Below are positions 1-5,052 of a DNA stretch of 5,137 nt, piece by piece. The notes below the pieces were generated by a model. The model saw only the letters and a program-made list of their open reading frames with translations. It ran no database searches and was not told the origin of the DNA. The position numbers and the translations under genes are program-made. This DNA comes from Candidatus Woesearchaeota archaeon (GTDB taxonomy: Archaea; Nanobdellota; Nanobdellia; Woesearchaeales; GW2011-AR9), in assembly GCA_013204355.1 (NCBI GenBank), contig JABMOA010000052.1, positions 1 through 5,137 of the forward strand, given 5' to 3'. Positions within the stretch are counted from its first letter, which is position 1, and the number at the start of each line of letters is the position of its first letter.

Positions 1-1133
1 TCACCATACAACCCATCATCTTTCTTCAGATTATTTTCTTTTAACTCCAAGTAATTAGCTCCAATAACCCACTCCATAAAATTATTTTGAAGAAAATCTG
101 CTGTTGTAGAAACGGCACGAAATTCTTGGTTAAATGACTTTCTGTCTCTGAGAGTCTCTGAGAAATAATCATAGGTATAAGGGGCATGAGAGTTAGCATT
201 GCCCCAATCAGCATCGTAGCTGAAGGCCACATTAGTCTCGGTAGCACTCGTGAAACTTTGTAATTCAAACCTATCAAATACATGAAAGACTTTTATGCCA
301 TAGGCATTAGTCTTTTGAGAATCCATGCCAGGTCTGTCCGAAAGAGTATTCAAGCTACCATCTATGGTCCAAATATCAGCAGGGTCATCTAGATCAACCT
401 GGGAAATTAAAAATTTGATCTTTGTCTGGTTTGAAAGCTGCCAATTAACTTTAAAACGACTGGTGCTTTCATCTTTGCGGGAGGTATCAGATCTATTGAG
501 ATAAAGATTTTTACGAAATCCATCCGCCTTGTCTTGTCGCAGGGCAAGTCTATAAGTAATGTCTTGGTTATTTTTTAACGATCCTCCAAATGCAACTCCT
601 GCACTGGTGGTGCCATAGGATCCTTGGGTTAGTTCGCTGGTGCCTTCAAATGTCTCAGTGGGATCTTTGGTCTTGATGTAAATAAGACCTGCAAGTGCAT
701 TGGCACCAATTCTAGATCCTTGAGGCCCTCGGTAAACTTCAATTTGGTCTACATCAAACGTTGTAGCAATACCGCCCTGCCCAGAATAATCAATATCATC
801 TATCAGGAAACCTACGGAAGAATTAGGGGTGCCTTGATACCCAGATCGCTCTCCAATGCCTCTAATTTGAAAATAGCGAGCCCTTGAGTCGCTGGCTGCA
901 AAATGTAGATTTGGAACTAAAAAAGAAATCTGCTCAAAATGTTTGAGAGATTGGGATTTAATATTTTCTGCGTTTAGCAGCACTAAACTTGAGTCTTCTT
1001 GCTGCGCTGGTTTTTCACGCCAATTCCCAGTAACAAGGATCTCTTCAATCGTGTCAGCAGCTACTTCCGCGCTAAAAAAAGAAAGAGTCAGGGTGAATAA
1101 AAATACAATAATGCTGTTCTTAAAAATATACAT
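1..1133 (-). CDS. TonB-dependent outer-membrane receptor, N-terminal part (thiamine-regulated)
   Basis: The gene starts at an ATG at 1133 and reads without a stop to the left edge, giving 377 codons of a protein that usually has 650-900 residues; the C-terminal barrel lies outside the window. Residues 1-26 form a signal peptide (hydrophobic core about 8-21, ending near AEVAA). Residues 29-36 (IEEILVTG) are a typical TonB box. The plug domain spans about 45-155 and contains QIRGIG (89-94), FLIDD (109-113) and the hallmark VYRGPQG...GANALAG (133-149). From about 165 on, alternating strands rich in aromatic and polar residues begin the barrel. A strong GGAGG lies 6 bases before the ATG. The family imports substrates across the outer membrane using TonB-ExbBD energy. 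The TPP riboswitch in its leader makes thiamine or a thiamine derivative the likely substrate. The receptor family is certain; the substrate is inferred. Confidence 0.93.
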   Translation of the reverse strand, partial: MYIFKNSIIVFLFTLTLSFFSAEVAADTIEEILVTGNWREKPAQQEDSSLVLLNAENIKSQSLKHFEQISFLVPNLHFAASDSRARYFQIRGIGERSGYQGTPNSSVGFLIDDIDYSGQGGIATTFDVDQIEVYRGPQGSRIGANALAGLIYIKTKDPTETFEGTSELTQGSYGTTSAGVAFGGSLKNNQDITYRLALRQDKADGFRKNLYLNRSDTSRKDESTSRFKVNWQLSNQTKIKFLISQVDLDDPADIWTIDGSLNTLSDRPGMDSQKTNAYGIKVFHVFDRFELQSFTSATETNVAFSYDADWGNANSHAPYTYDYFSETLRDRKSFNQEFRAVSTTADFLQNNFMEWVIGANYLELKENNLKKDDGLYG

Positions 1134-1214
1134 GCAATTCCTCCGCCATTATTGTATGGATCAGGTTCAAAGGGTTCCAATAAAGATCTCAGGTCGAATG
1201 ACCACCCCTTTGCA
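1133..1214 (-). promoter_or_regulatory. TPP riboswitch (THI element)
   Basis: Read on the minus strand, this leader contains the conserved THI-box blocks in order: GGGGTG (1208-1203), CTGAGA (1192-1187), ACCC (1175-1172), TGAACCTGATC (1169-1159) and GCGGAGGA (1146-1139). The helices form as expected: P1 TGCAA (1214-1210) with TTGCA (1137-1133); P2 AAAGGG with CCCTTT; a short P3 GGTC/GACC with loop ATTC; P5 CCAT/ATGG with loop ACAATA. CTGAGA is the known pyrimidine-binding element and GCGGAGG belongs to the pyrophosphate-binding side. The 3' strand of P1 includes the A of the receptor's ATG, and GGAGG is both part of the aptamer and the ribosome binding site. No separate expression platform or terminator is present. 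Ligand binding should therefore block translation initiation directly. A second TGCAAT at 1223-1218 could compete for the same P1 strand. Confidence 0.93.
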
Positions 1215-1248
1215 GTTATTGCAATGATAGTAGATTGCAGAAGTTAAA

Positions 1249-1277
1249 TCTATAGGGAAGTTTTGACGATGCGTCTA
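1249..1277 (-). promoter_or_regulatory. Possible sigma-70 promoter for the thiamine-regulated receptor
   Basis: On the minus strand TAGACG (1277-1272, 4 of 6 matches to TTGACA) and TATAGA (1254-1249, 4 of 6 to TATAAT) are separated by 17 bases. Transcription would start near 1242, giving a leader of about 110 bases that contains the whole TPP riboswitch. Position fits well, but the boxes are weak and this is a prediction by eye. Confidence 0.4.
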
Positions 1278-1301
1278 ACCACATTGCTGGCTCAAATGTT
1301 A

Positions 1302-1319
1302 TCAGAGCTATTGCTCTGA
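1302..1319. repeat. Perfect stem-loop behind the lysine-rich small gene
   Basis: TCAGAGC and GCTCTGA form a 7-bp stem around the loop TATT. It lies 11 bases past the stop of the small minus-strand gene and just upstream of the receptor promoter. It may end or stabilise the small gene's transcript. Neither strand has a T tract right after the stem, so it is not a standard intrinsic terminator. Confidence 0.45.
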
Positions 1320-1330
1320 CAGGAGAACAG

Positions 1331-1423
1331 TTATTTCTTTTTATCTTTTTTGGCAGCTCTTTTTTCTTTTAAAGATTTACCTTTTTTCTTATCGTTTTTT
1401 TGCTTGTCTAGTCCTTTGGCCAT
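1331..1423 (-). CDS. 30-residue lysine-rich small protein
   Basis: This short gene reads MAKGLDKQKN followed by a run of basic residues and ends KKDKKK before TAA. Fourteen of its 30 residues are lysine and one is arginine, with no hydrophobic segment, so the product should be soluble and strongly basic. The start is supported by AGGA about 7 bases before the ATG. The opening MAKG, the central SLKEKRAAKK and the lysine tail resemble very short uncharacterised proteins I recall from gammaproteobacteria. That resemblance is from memory and untested. Such a protein could bind nucleic acid or ribosomes, but nothing in the sequence shows it. It stands alone between the nucleotidase and the receptor, on the same strand, with a stem-loop behind it. 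Its size makes it easy for gene finders to miss. Confidence 0.65.
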   Translation of the reverse strand: MAKGLDKQKNDKKKGKSLKEKRAAKKDKKK

Positions 1424-1488
1424 AATGAGTTCCTACATGCGTTTTAGTTAGTATAGAAGAAAAAGGCATGATGGGTCCGTATTATCTC

Positions 1489-1509
1489 AGCCTGCATCTT
1501 AGGCTTTTA
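1489..1509 (+). terminator. Weak terminator-like hairpin
   Basis: AGCCT (1489-1493) and AGGCT (1501-1505) pair around a 7-base loop and are followed on the plus strand by TTTTAT. It lies about 30 bases past the stop of the minus-strand nucleotidase gene, where a terminator would be useful, but the T run is on the plus-strand side and no plus-strand gene precedes it. Its role is doubtful. Confidence 0.25.
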
Positions 1510-1536
1510 TCCTGCCAGCTTTTAAAAGACTATTTT

Positions 1537-3066
1537 TTATTTTATGAGCACTCTTCCTTCGTATTTCGGCACATAGTTTGCTCGACCATCTAAGAAGTTT
1601 TCAACGGCATCAACAATAATAACGCCGCTATCAATATATTCTATTGCATTTTGAAATTCCCAATATCCATCACCACCCTGTGTGACAAAATTTGGGGCTG
1701 CAACCCAGTACGCAGCATTTTTATCAATTAAATTGCCCTTAATCCATATCTCATGAACTTGCGCACCTGGTGTAAAAGAATATTTTACATTTTTTGATAC
1801 TTGTAATATTCCGTTGGTCATTCCAGCGGCATGATTAAATATTTTTATAATTTGAAAGCCTTTTAACTTCGTCATAACCACTGTGTTAGGAAAAGGGAAA
1901 GCCGAGATCAGATCTCCTTTCGTGATCATTCCCGGAACAATATCCTGCCTTAGTGCTCCACTATTAATGACTGCAAAATCAATCCTTTTATCAAAAGCTT
2001 CTATTGCATCTGCGAATAGATTTCCCATGTTAGATTCTTTGCCATAGGCTCTAACCATTTTTTCTGTGGAAGAGGTTACAGGTCTTGAAGCAATTTTATC
2101 CACCTCTTTTTCCCAAAAAGTGATCTCCCTTAGCATGTCAGCATCATCTACTATTTCATCATCAAACACTGTGATGAGCTCATTGGAATGTGAGATGATC
2201 TTTCTTTTTTCAGTGTCATATTTTATTTGCAATTTACCAAGTTCGGTTGTGTATGCGTTAGTTGAAACGATGATGGTTCCATTAGAAATAATCGCCTTTT
2301 CAGTTCCTTGATGTGCGTGGCCTGAAATGATGATATCTAATCCTGGAACATTCTTAGCAAGCAAAATATCTTTATAGAGATTCCTTTCAACATCAGTCAT
2401 CCCAATGCTTGATTGCCTGCCCGGCATGCCTTGATGAATGCTAAGTATAATAAGGTCAGTTAGAGGTTTGAGCTCATCAATATATTTTCTTAGATACTCC
2501 TCTTCATCTCTGGCCTCAATGCCTTTGGTCATCTGAAAATTAATAGTGTCGTAAAATGCAAATTTTCCATGTAGTCCAATCACACCTATTCGCAAACCAC
2601 CTTTTTCTATAATGGTATAAGGGTTATCCCACACCAACTGGTCTGTTCCCTCAAAAAAGATATTTCCATTCAGGATGGGGAAAGTTGCTTCTTCCATTTG
2701 CTCGAGCATATTATCCCAACCATGGTCAAATTCATGGTTGCCAATGCAGGCTGCATCCAACCCAAGATAATTCATTGAGTTGATTACAGCTTTGCCTTTG
2801 GTCAATGTGCTTACATACGGTCCAGAAAAATAATCCCCGGCATCAATGTAAAGAGTATTTGGGTTACTTAATTTATGTTGTTTAACAAGGGTTGCTAAAT
2901 TTGCAAAGCCACCTACCTCTCTAGAATCGCTTATCCAGGTTTCAATGTGTGGCAATAGATGGGAATGTAAATCATTTGTATGCAGAATTGTTATCTCTTT
3001 TATTTCCGCATAAGAGAAAAAAGATACAAAGAATACTAAACCAAAAGCTATAATTTTTTTAAGCAT
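1537..3066 (-). CDS. Secreted bifunctional metallophosphatase/5'-nucleotidase (UshA family)
   Basis: The protein has 509 residues from the ATG at 3066, close to the 550 of E. coli UshA. This start is preferred over an upstream TTG at 3093 because it begins a clean signal peptide (MLKKIIAFGLVFF..., cleavage near residue 20); its Shine-Dalgarno is weak. The N-terminal calcineurin-like domain (about 24-290) carries the metal-binding motifs NDLHSH (31-36, with Asp32 and His34), AGD (Asp78), GNHEFDHG (109-116), SIHQG (His211) and GHAH (249-252). The E. coli enzyme has Gln where the last His lies. The C-terminal substrate domain (about 325-509) carries SNMGNLFADA, NSGALR (368-373) and GGDGYWEF (464-471), which hold the nucleotide. 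The family hydrolyses nucleotides and related phosphate esters in the periplasm, salvaging nucleosides and phosphate. The exact substrate cannot be read from the sequence. It lies about 70 bases downstream of the tRNA on the same strand. Confidence 0.92.
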   Translation of the reverse strand: MLKKIIAFGLVFFVSFFSYAEIKEITILHTNDLHSHLLPHIETWISDSREVGGFANLATLVKQHKLSNPNTLYIDAGDYFSGPYVSTLTKGKAVINSMNYLGLDAACIGNHEFDHGWDNMLEQMEEATFPILNGNIFFEGTDQLVWDNPYTIIEKGGLRIGVIGLHGKFAFYDTINFQMTKGIEARDEEEYLRKYIDELKPLTDLIILSIHQGMPGRQSSIGMTDVERNLYKDILLAKNVPGLDIIISGHAHQGTEKAIISNGTIIVSTNAYTTELGKLQIKYDTEKRKIISHSNELITVFDDEIVDDADMLREITFWEKEVDKIASRPVTSSTEKMVRAYGKESNMGNLFADAIEAFDKRIDFAVINSGALRQDIVPGMITKGDLISAFPFPNTVVMTKLKGFQIIKIFNHAAGMTNGILQVSKNVKYSFTPGAQVHEIWIKGNLIDKNAAYWVAAPNFVTQGGDGYWEFQNAIEYIDSGVIIVDAVENFLDGRANYVPKYEGRVLIK

Positions 3067-3099
3067 ATAAGATAATATCTTAAACTCAAGCAAGGCTCT

Positions 3100-3118
3100 T
3101 GAACATTACATTTGTTCA
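3100..3118. repeat. Stem-loop between tRNA-Ile and nucleotidase gene
   Basis: TGAACA (3100-3105) and TGTTCA (3113-3118) form a 6-bp stem with a 7-base AT-rich loop, 16 bases past the 3' end of the tRNA. No T tract follows on the minus strand. It is more likely a processing signal or chance than a terminator, which leaves co-transcription of the tRNA and the nucleotidase gene possible. Confidence 0.3.
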
Positions 3119-3133
3119 TATTTGTTAAGTAAA

Positions 3134-3211
<78 letters not shown>

Positions 3212-3224
3212 AAAGGGTTTACGA

Positions 3225-3253
3225 AGTTTAGTGTGAACAGTCAGTGTGAACAA
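3225..3253 (-). promoter_or_regulatory. Possible promoter of tRNA-Ile, overlapping a direct repeat
   Basis: On the minus strand TTGTTC (3253-3248) and TAAACT (3230-3225) are spaced 17 bases apart, with the mature tRNA beginning 13 bases after the -10 box. The matches are modest (3 and 4 of 6). The boxes fall largely on the two copies of the repeat AGTGTGAACA. Confidence 0.35.
3230..3252 (+). repeat. Tandem direct repeat AGTGTGAACA x2
   Basis: AGTGTGAACA occurs at 3230-3239 and again at 3243-3252, a 13-base period. A related AGTGTGACAA lies at 3950-3959, right behind the recombinase. The pair could be recombinase or regulator binding sites, or simply a short duplication in the tRNA promoter. 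Confidence 0.5.
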
Positions 3254-3279
3254 GTTCTTACTTTCTGTCTCTAACTAAA

Positions 3280-3298
3280 AGTGTGTTTTGGACACACT
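3280..3298. repeat. Inverted repeat AGTGTGT/ACACACT
   Basis: AGTGTGT (3280-3286) and ACACACT (3292-3298) are perfect inverses around TTTGG. It lies between the tRNA and the recombinase and starts with the same AGTGTG core as the direct repeats nearby, so it may belong to the same set of protein-binding sites, or be an RNA hairpin in the recombinase leader. Confidence 0.45.
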
Positions 3299-3310
3299 GT
3301 AAATCTTTGA

Positions 3311-3341
3311 GACGACGATTATAAGAGTCGTGTCTTTTTTT
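3311..3341 (+). terminator. Possible intrinsic terminator or attenuator before the recombinase
   Basis: ACGAC (3312-3316) pairs with GTCGT (3327-3331) around a 10-base loop, followed after GTC by seven T (3335-3341). It lies only about 15 bases before the recombinase Shine-Dalgarno. It could stop transcription entering from upstream, or attenuate the recombinase. The stem is short and its loop large. Confidence 0.35.
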
Positions 3342-3367
3342 GTAAACAAATGTTTCAAGGAGACATT

Positions 3368-3949
3368 ATGAAAGTAGCATTACTGTCTAGAATAAGCACC
3401 TCAGAACAATCTAATGAGAGTGCATTAGAGGAACTCAAGAGAGTTGCATTGAATAAAGGTTATAACATCTATGATATCTATGAAGAGGTGGTTAGTGGTG
3501 CATAAGGAATTGAAGAGAGAGAACAACTGCAAAGACTTTTGTCTGATGCAAAGAAAGGATGTTTCCAGGCAATCTATGTTTGGGAGTTAAGTCGTTTAAG
3601 TAGGAACTTGAGAAACCTAATCAACATCATTCAAGAACTGGATGATATAGGTGTCACTCTTTATTCATTCAGAGAAGGTGTTTCAACAGACACTAATAGT
3701 GGAAAGATGTTCATCTCCCTTCTTGGAATCATGAGTCAGTGGGAATTATCAGTTCGGGCAGATAGAGTTGCAAGGGGAATTGAACATTATCGTAAGACTC
3801 ATAAGTCTTGGGGCAGGAAGAAATCAATTACTGATGAACAAGAGAACAAAGTAATCCAATTAAGAACCGATGGTTTGAGTATTAGGAATGTTTCTAAGGA
3901 AGTAGGCATCTCAACTGCAAGTGTTCAAAGGATATTAAAGACCGCATAA
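3368..3949 (+). pseudogene. Small serine recombinase (resolvase/invertase type) with an in-frame stop
   Basis: One continuous frame of 193 codons, the normal size for Hin/resolvase enzymes, is interrupted only by TAA at codon 46 (3503-3505). The start is firm: AAGGAG lies 5 bases before the ATG. Before the stop come the catalytic motif SRISTSEQ (Arg8, Ser10) and EEVVSGA; straight after it the frame resumes GIEEREQLQRLL. Then follow VWELSRLSRN (71-80, with the conserved arginines 76 and 79), the long helix around SVRADRVARG (128-137), and a C-terminal helix-turn-helix DNA-binding domain (about 148-193, GRKK...LSIRNVSKEVGISTASVQRIL). The family cuts and rejoins DNA through a Ser-DNA link to invert or resolve segments. 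The stop separates the catalytic Ser from the rest, so no active enzyme is expected unless it is read through. A one-base change explains it. A sequencing error is also possible, as all else looks intact. Confidence 0.85.
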
Positions 3950-4053
3950 AGTGTGACAATAACATTACCTTTTGATACACCCAATTTCATGAAATTAGAT
4001 GCAGTGTTTACAAGGGTTTCAAGAGAGTAGTTTCAAAGGGTAATTGTCACAGT
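3950..4053. repeat. Complex inverted repeat behind the recombinase
   Basis: TGTGACAAT (3952-3960) is the exact inverse of ATTGTCACA (4043-4051). After five unpaired bases on the left (AACAT), TACCTTTTGA (3966-3975) matches the inverse of TCAAAGGGTA (4033-4042) with one G-T wobble. Inside lie ACCC (3979-3982) facing GGGT (4014-4017) and a perfect 14-bp palindrome AATTTCATGAAATT (3983-3996). The left arm starts one base after the recombinase stop codon. It could fold as a branched RNA or be a DNA site for the recombinase or another element. No known family is recognised. Confidence 0.6.
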
Positions 4054-4058
4054 AAGAA

Positions 4059-4090
4059 AAAGAAGTTCATTTGAACTTCTTTGTTAGATT
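4059..4090. terminator. Strong bidirectional hairpin terminator
   Basis: AAAGAAGTTC (4059-4068) and GAACTTCTTT (4073-4082) form a perfect 10-bp stem with loop ATTT. On the plus strand the stem ends in TTT and continues TTGTTAGATT-like AT sequence; on the minus strand it is followed by CTTTTTCTTAC. It should end transcripts from the recombinase side and could also stop minus-strand transcription coming from the right. Confidence 0.6.
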
Positions 4091-4148
4091 ATTTAATCAC
4101 TTAAGTAGTTTTAACAAAATTCCAAAACATACAAAACAAGACTATGAT

Positions 4149-4178
4149 TTGAGAATGTTCACAAAATATACTTAGATT
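4149..4178 (+). promoter_or_regulatory. Possible promoter for the small membrane protein gene
   Basis: TTGAGA (4149-4154, 5 of 6 to TTGACA) is followed after 18 bases by TAGATT (4173-4178, 4 of 6). The start would fall near 4185, leaving a leader of about 85 bases. The segment 4083-4270 is very AT-rich and otherwise holds only this, a short inverted repeat and the ribosome binding site, so chance matches are likely. Confidence 0.35.
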
Positions 4179-4228
4179 ATGAAAAATCTAACTCAAAAAA
4201 ATAATAGTAATCATTTTTATTTTTCATA
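4178..4228 (+). repeat. Inverted repeat in the leader of the small membrane protein gene
   Basis: TATGAAAAAT (4178-4187) and ATTTTTCATA (4219-4228) are perfect 10-bp inverses, 31 bases apart. It could form a hairpin in the leader, but in such AT-rich DNA chance is a fair explanation. Confidence 0.3.
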
Positions 4229-4270
4229 TAACTACAGGATATGCATTATTGAAGGAGAGGATGGTCTTAA

Positions 4271-4516
4271 ATGAATAAAAATATTTTATTCGTATTATGT
4301 ATTATTTTTTTATTTGGTATCTTTACCGAATTTCTAGCACTTTTCACATGGGAAATAACTCAACAACAAAACTATGGTCTGACATGCGAAAGTTCAATGT
4401 GGAGAGAGATAGTATGTTACTTTTATAACACTCCGAGTTTAGTTTTCTTCATTCCTGTTTTCACTTTTTCACCATTAGTTATTTACATAATTTACTGTAA
4501 AATTTTTAAGTTATAG
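4271..4516 (+). CDS. Unrecognised small protein with two membrane helices
   Basis: The 81-residue product is not one I recognise. It has a hydrophobic segment at about 4-27, a polar loop at 28-54, and a second hydrophobic segment at about 55-76, ending in a basic tail (Lys77, Lys80). Lysines at both ends suggest that both termini face the cytoplasm, which puts the loop in the periplasm. The loop holds two cysteines, Cys39 and Cys49, which could form a disulfide. The purine-rich AAGGAGAGG (4252-4260) ends 10 bases before the ATG, a rather long spacing. A nearer ATG at 4261 leads to a stop after five codons. The hairpin terminator upstream and the 120 bases downstream suggest a single-gene transcript. 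Its base composition is as AT-rich as its surroundings. Function unknown. Confidence 0.6.
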   Translation: MNKNILFVLCIIFLFGIFTEFLALFTWEITQQQNYGLTCESSMWREIVCYFYNTPSLVFFIPVFTFSPLVIYIIYCKIFKL

Positions 4517-4638
4517 AAGAAAAATATATCAAGTTCTACAAAAGTTTTCACAAAGCATTTCAGAACAAGAAATCTAATTCTCTGTTTGAACGGAATCAGT
4601 CACGGTCGAATGATTTTGTATGTAACGGTTTTTAATTA

Positions 4639-4953
4639 ATGGATCCGTATAAAGTTTTACAGATTGGTGGTAAATATACAAAAGGAGATCTTTCAGAGAA
4701 ATTAGATCAACCATCTTTGTCTTTTGTTCGTGAAGGAAAGTATAGGTGTAAGAACTCAGATTCATATTTGTTATTTGTGGATCTTGAAAAATCCGACAAA
4801 GAAGATAAAAGATTTCATTTTAATGATTTCTTTGAGGGTGATTTTTTTCATTGGGACTCACAAACAACTCAACACATCCAATCTCCTCAAATAGAAATGG
4901 TTTTAAATGGAGAGTTAACACCCCATTTATTTGTGAGAGTTAAATATATATAA
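4639..4953 (+). CDS. Short orphan protein resembling the first part of a DUF3427 domain
   Basis: The 104-residue protein carries, in order, a YTKGDL motif (13-18), LLFVDLEKSD (44-53), FHFNDFF (59-65), FFHWDSQTTQ (69-78) and HLFVR (96-100). This order matches what I recall of DUF3427, a domain at the C-terminus of some helicase/nuclease proteins: Y(T/S)R-x-(E/D)-I, a TLxKS-like strand, an FHWQSQ signature, then LFVR. Known domains continue for several dozen residues after LFVR, but here a TAA follows four residues later, and no helicase precedes it. It may be a remnant of a restriction-helicase gene, or a stand-alone short form. The start is uncertain: an in-frame TAA ends 3 bases before the ATG and no Shine-Dalgarno is visible. 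The 4517-4638 gap holds no recognisable gene or continuation. A bound substrate cannot be named. Confidence 0.6.
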   Translation: MDPYKVLQIGGKYTKGDLSEKLDQPSLSFVREGKYRCKNSDSYLLFVDLEKSDKEDKRFHFNDFFEGDFFHWDSQTTQHIQSPQIEMVLNGELTPHLFVRVKYI

Positions 4954-4956
4954 GAC

Positions 4957-4998
4957 TTAAATATAAATACCTTATATTTAAATACTATATTTTTTTTT
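4957..4998 (+). terminator. AT-only hairpin followed by a T run
   Basis: TTAAATATAA (4957-4966) and TTATATTTAA (4972-4981) are perfect 10-bp inverses around ATACC, a few bases after the stop codon of the DUF3427-like gene. A run of nine T (4990-4998) follows after eight more bases. The stem contains no G-C pair and the T run is displaced, so termination would be weak. The position between two plus-strand genes fits a terminator. Confidence 0.4.
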
Positions 4999-5024
4999 GT
5001 AGAATATAAAACCTATGTAATAAT
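4997..5024 (+). promoter_or_regulatory. Possible promoter for the lipoprotein gene
   Basis: TTGTAG (4997-5002) and AATAAT (5019-5024) are spaced 16 bases apart, about 30 bases before the lipoprotein ATG. Both boxes are weak matches in AT-rich DNA, and the -35 overlaps the T run. Confidence 0.25.
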
Positions 5025-5052
5025 GTTGAAGAACTTTTTAGAGGAGAGATTC

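Noticed and set aside
41..283. An 80-codon minus-strand open frame
   Set aside because: It is another frame of the receptor gene, whose own frame reads cleanly through this region with the expected barrel pattern.
943..1227. A 94-codon plus-strand open frame
   Set aside because: It runs antisense through the receptor's plug-domain coding region and the TPP riboswitch, both of which are firmly identified; no ribosome binding site or family motif.
2066..2311. An 81-codon plus-strand open frame
   Set aside because: It lies wholly antisense inside the 5'-nucleotidase gene and is low-complexity Ser/Val sequence with no motifs.
3952..4051. An integron attC site or an invertible promoter switch
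   Set aside because: The GTTRRRY/RYYYAAC core boxes of attC are missing, and the arms are too close together (about 70 bases between them) and contain no promoter or gene end worth inverting.
4179..4274. A 31-codon plus-strand open frame whose TGA overlaps the ATG of the membrane protein gene (ATGA)
   Set aside because: The overlap looks like translational coupling, but there is no Shine-Dalgarno before its ATG, the peptide shows no pattern, and AT-rich leader DNA easily yields such frames.
4517..4638. A stop-free stretch of about 40 codons ending just before the DUF3427-like gene, considered as its frameshifted upstream part
   Set aside because: It has no start codon, its translation (rich in Lys, Asn, Phe) shows no helicase or DUF3427 motif, and nothing joins it to the downstream frame.
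4574..4765. A 63-codon minus-strand open frame ending in NHSTVTDSVQTEN
   Set aside because: It overlaps the DUF3427-like gene antisense and lacks a ribosome binding site. The STVTD stretch comes from a slightly GC-richer patch at about 4590-4612; I could find no second copy of it in the window.
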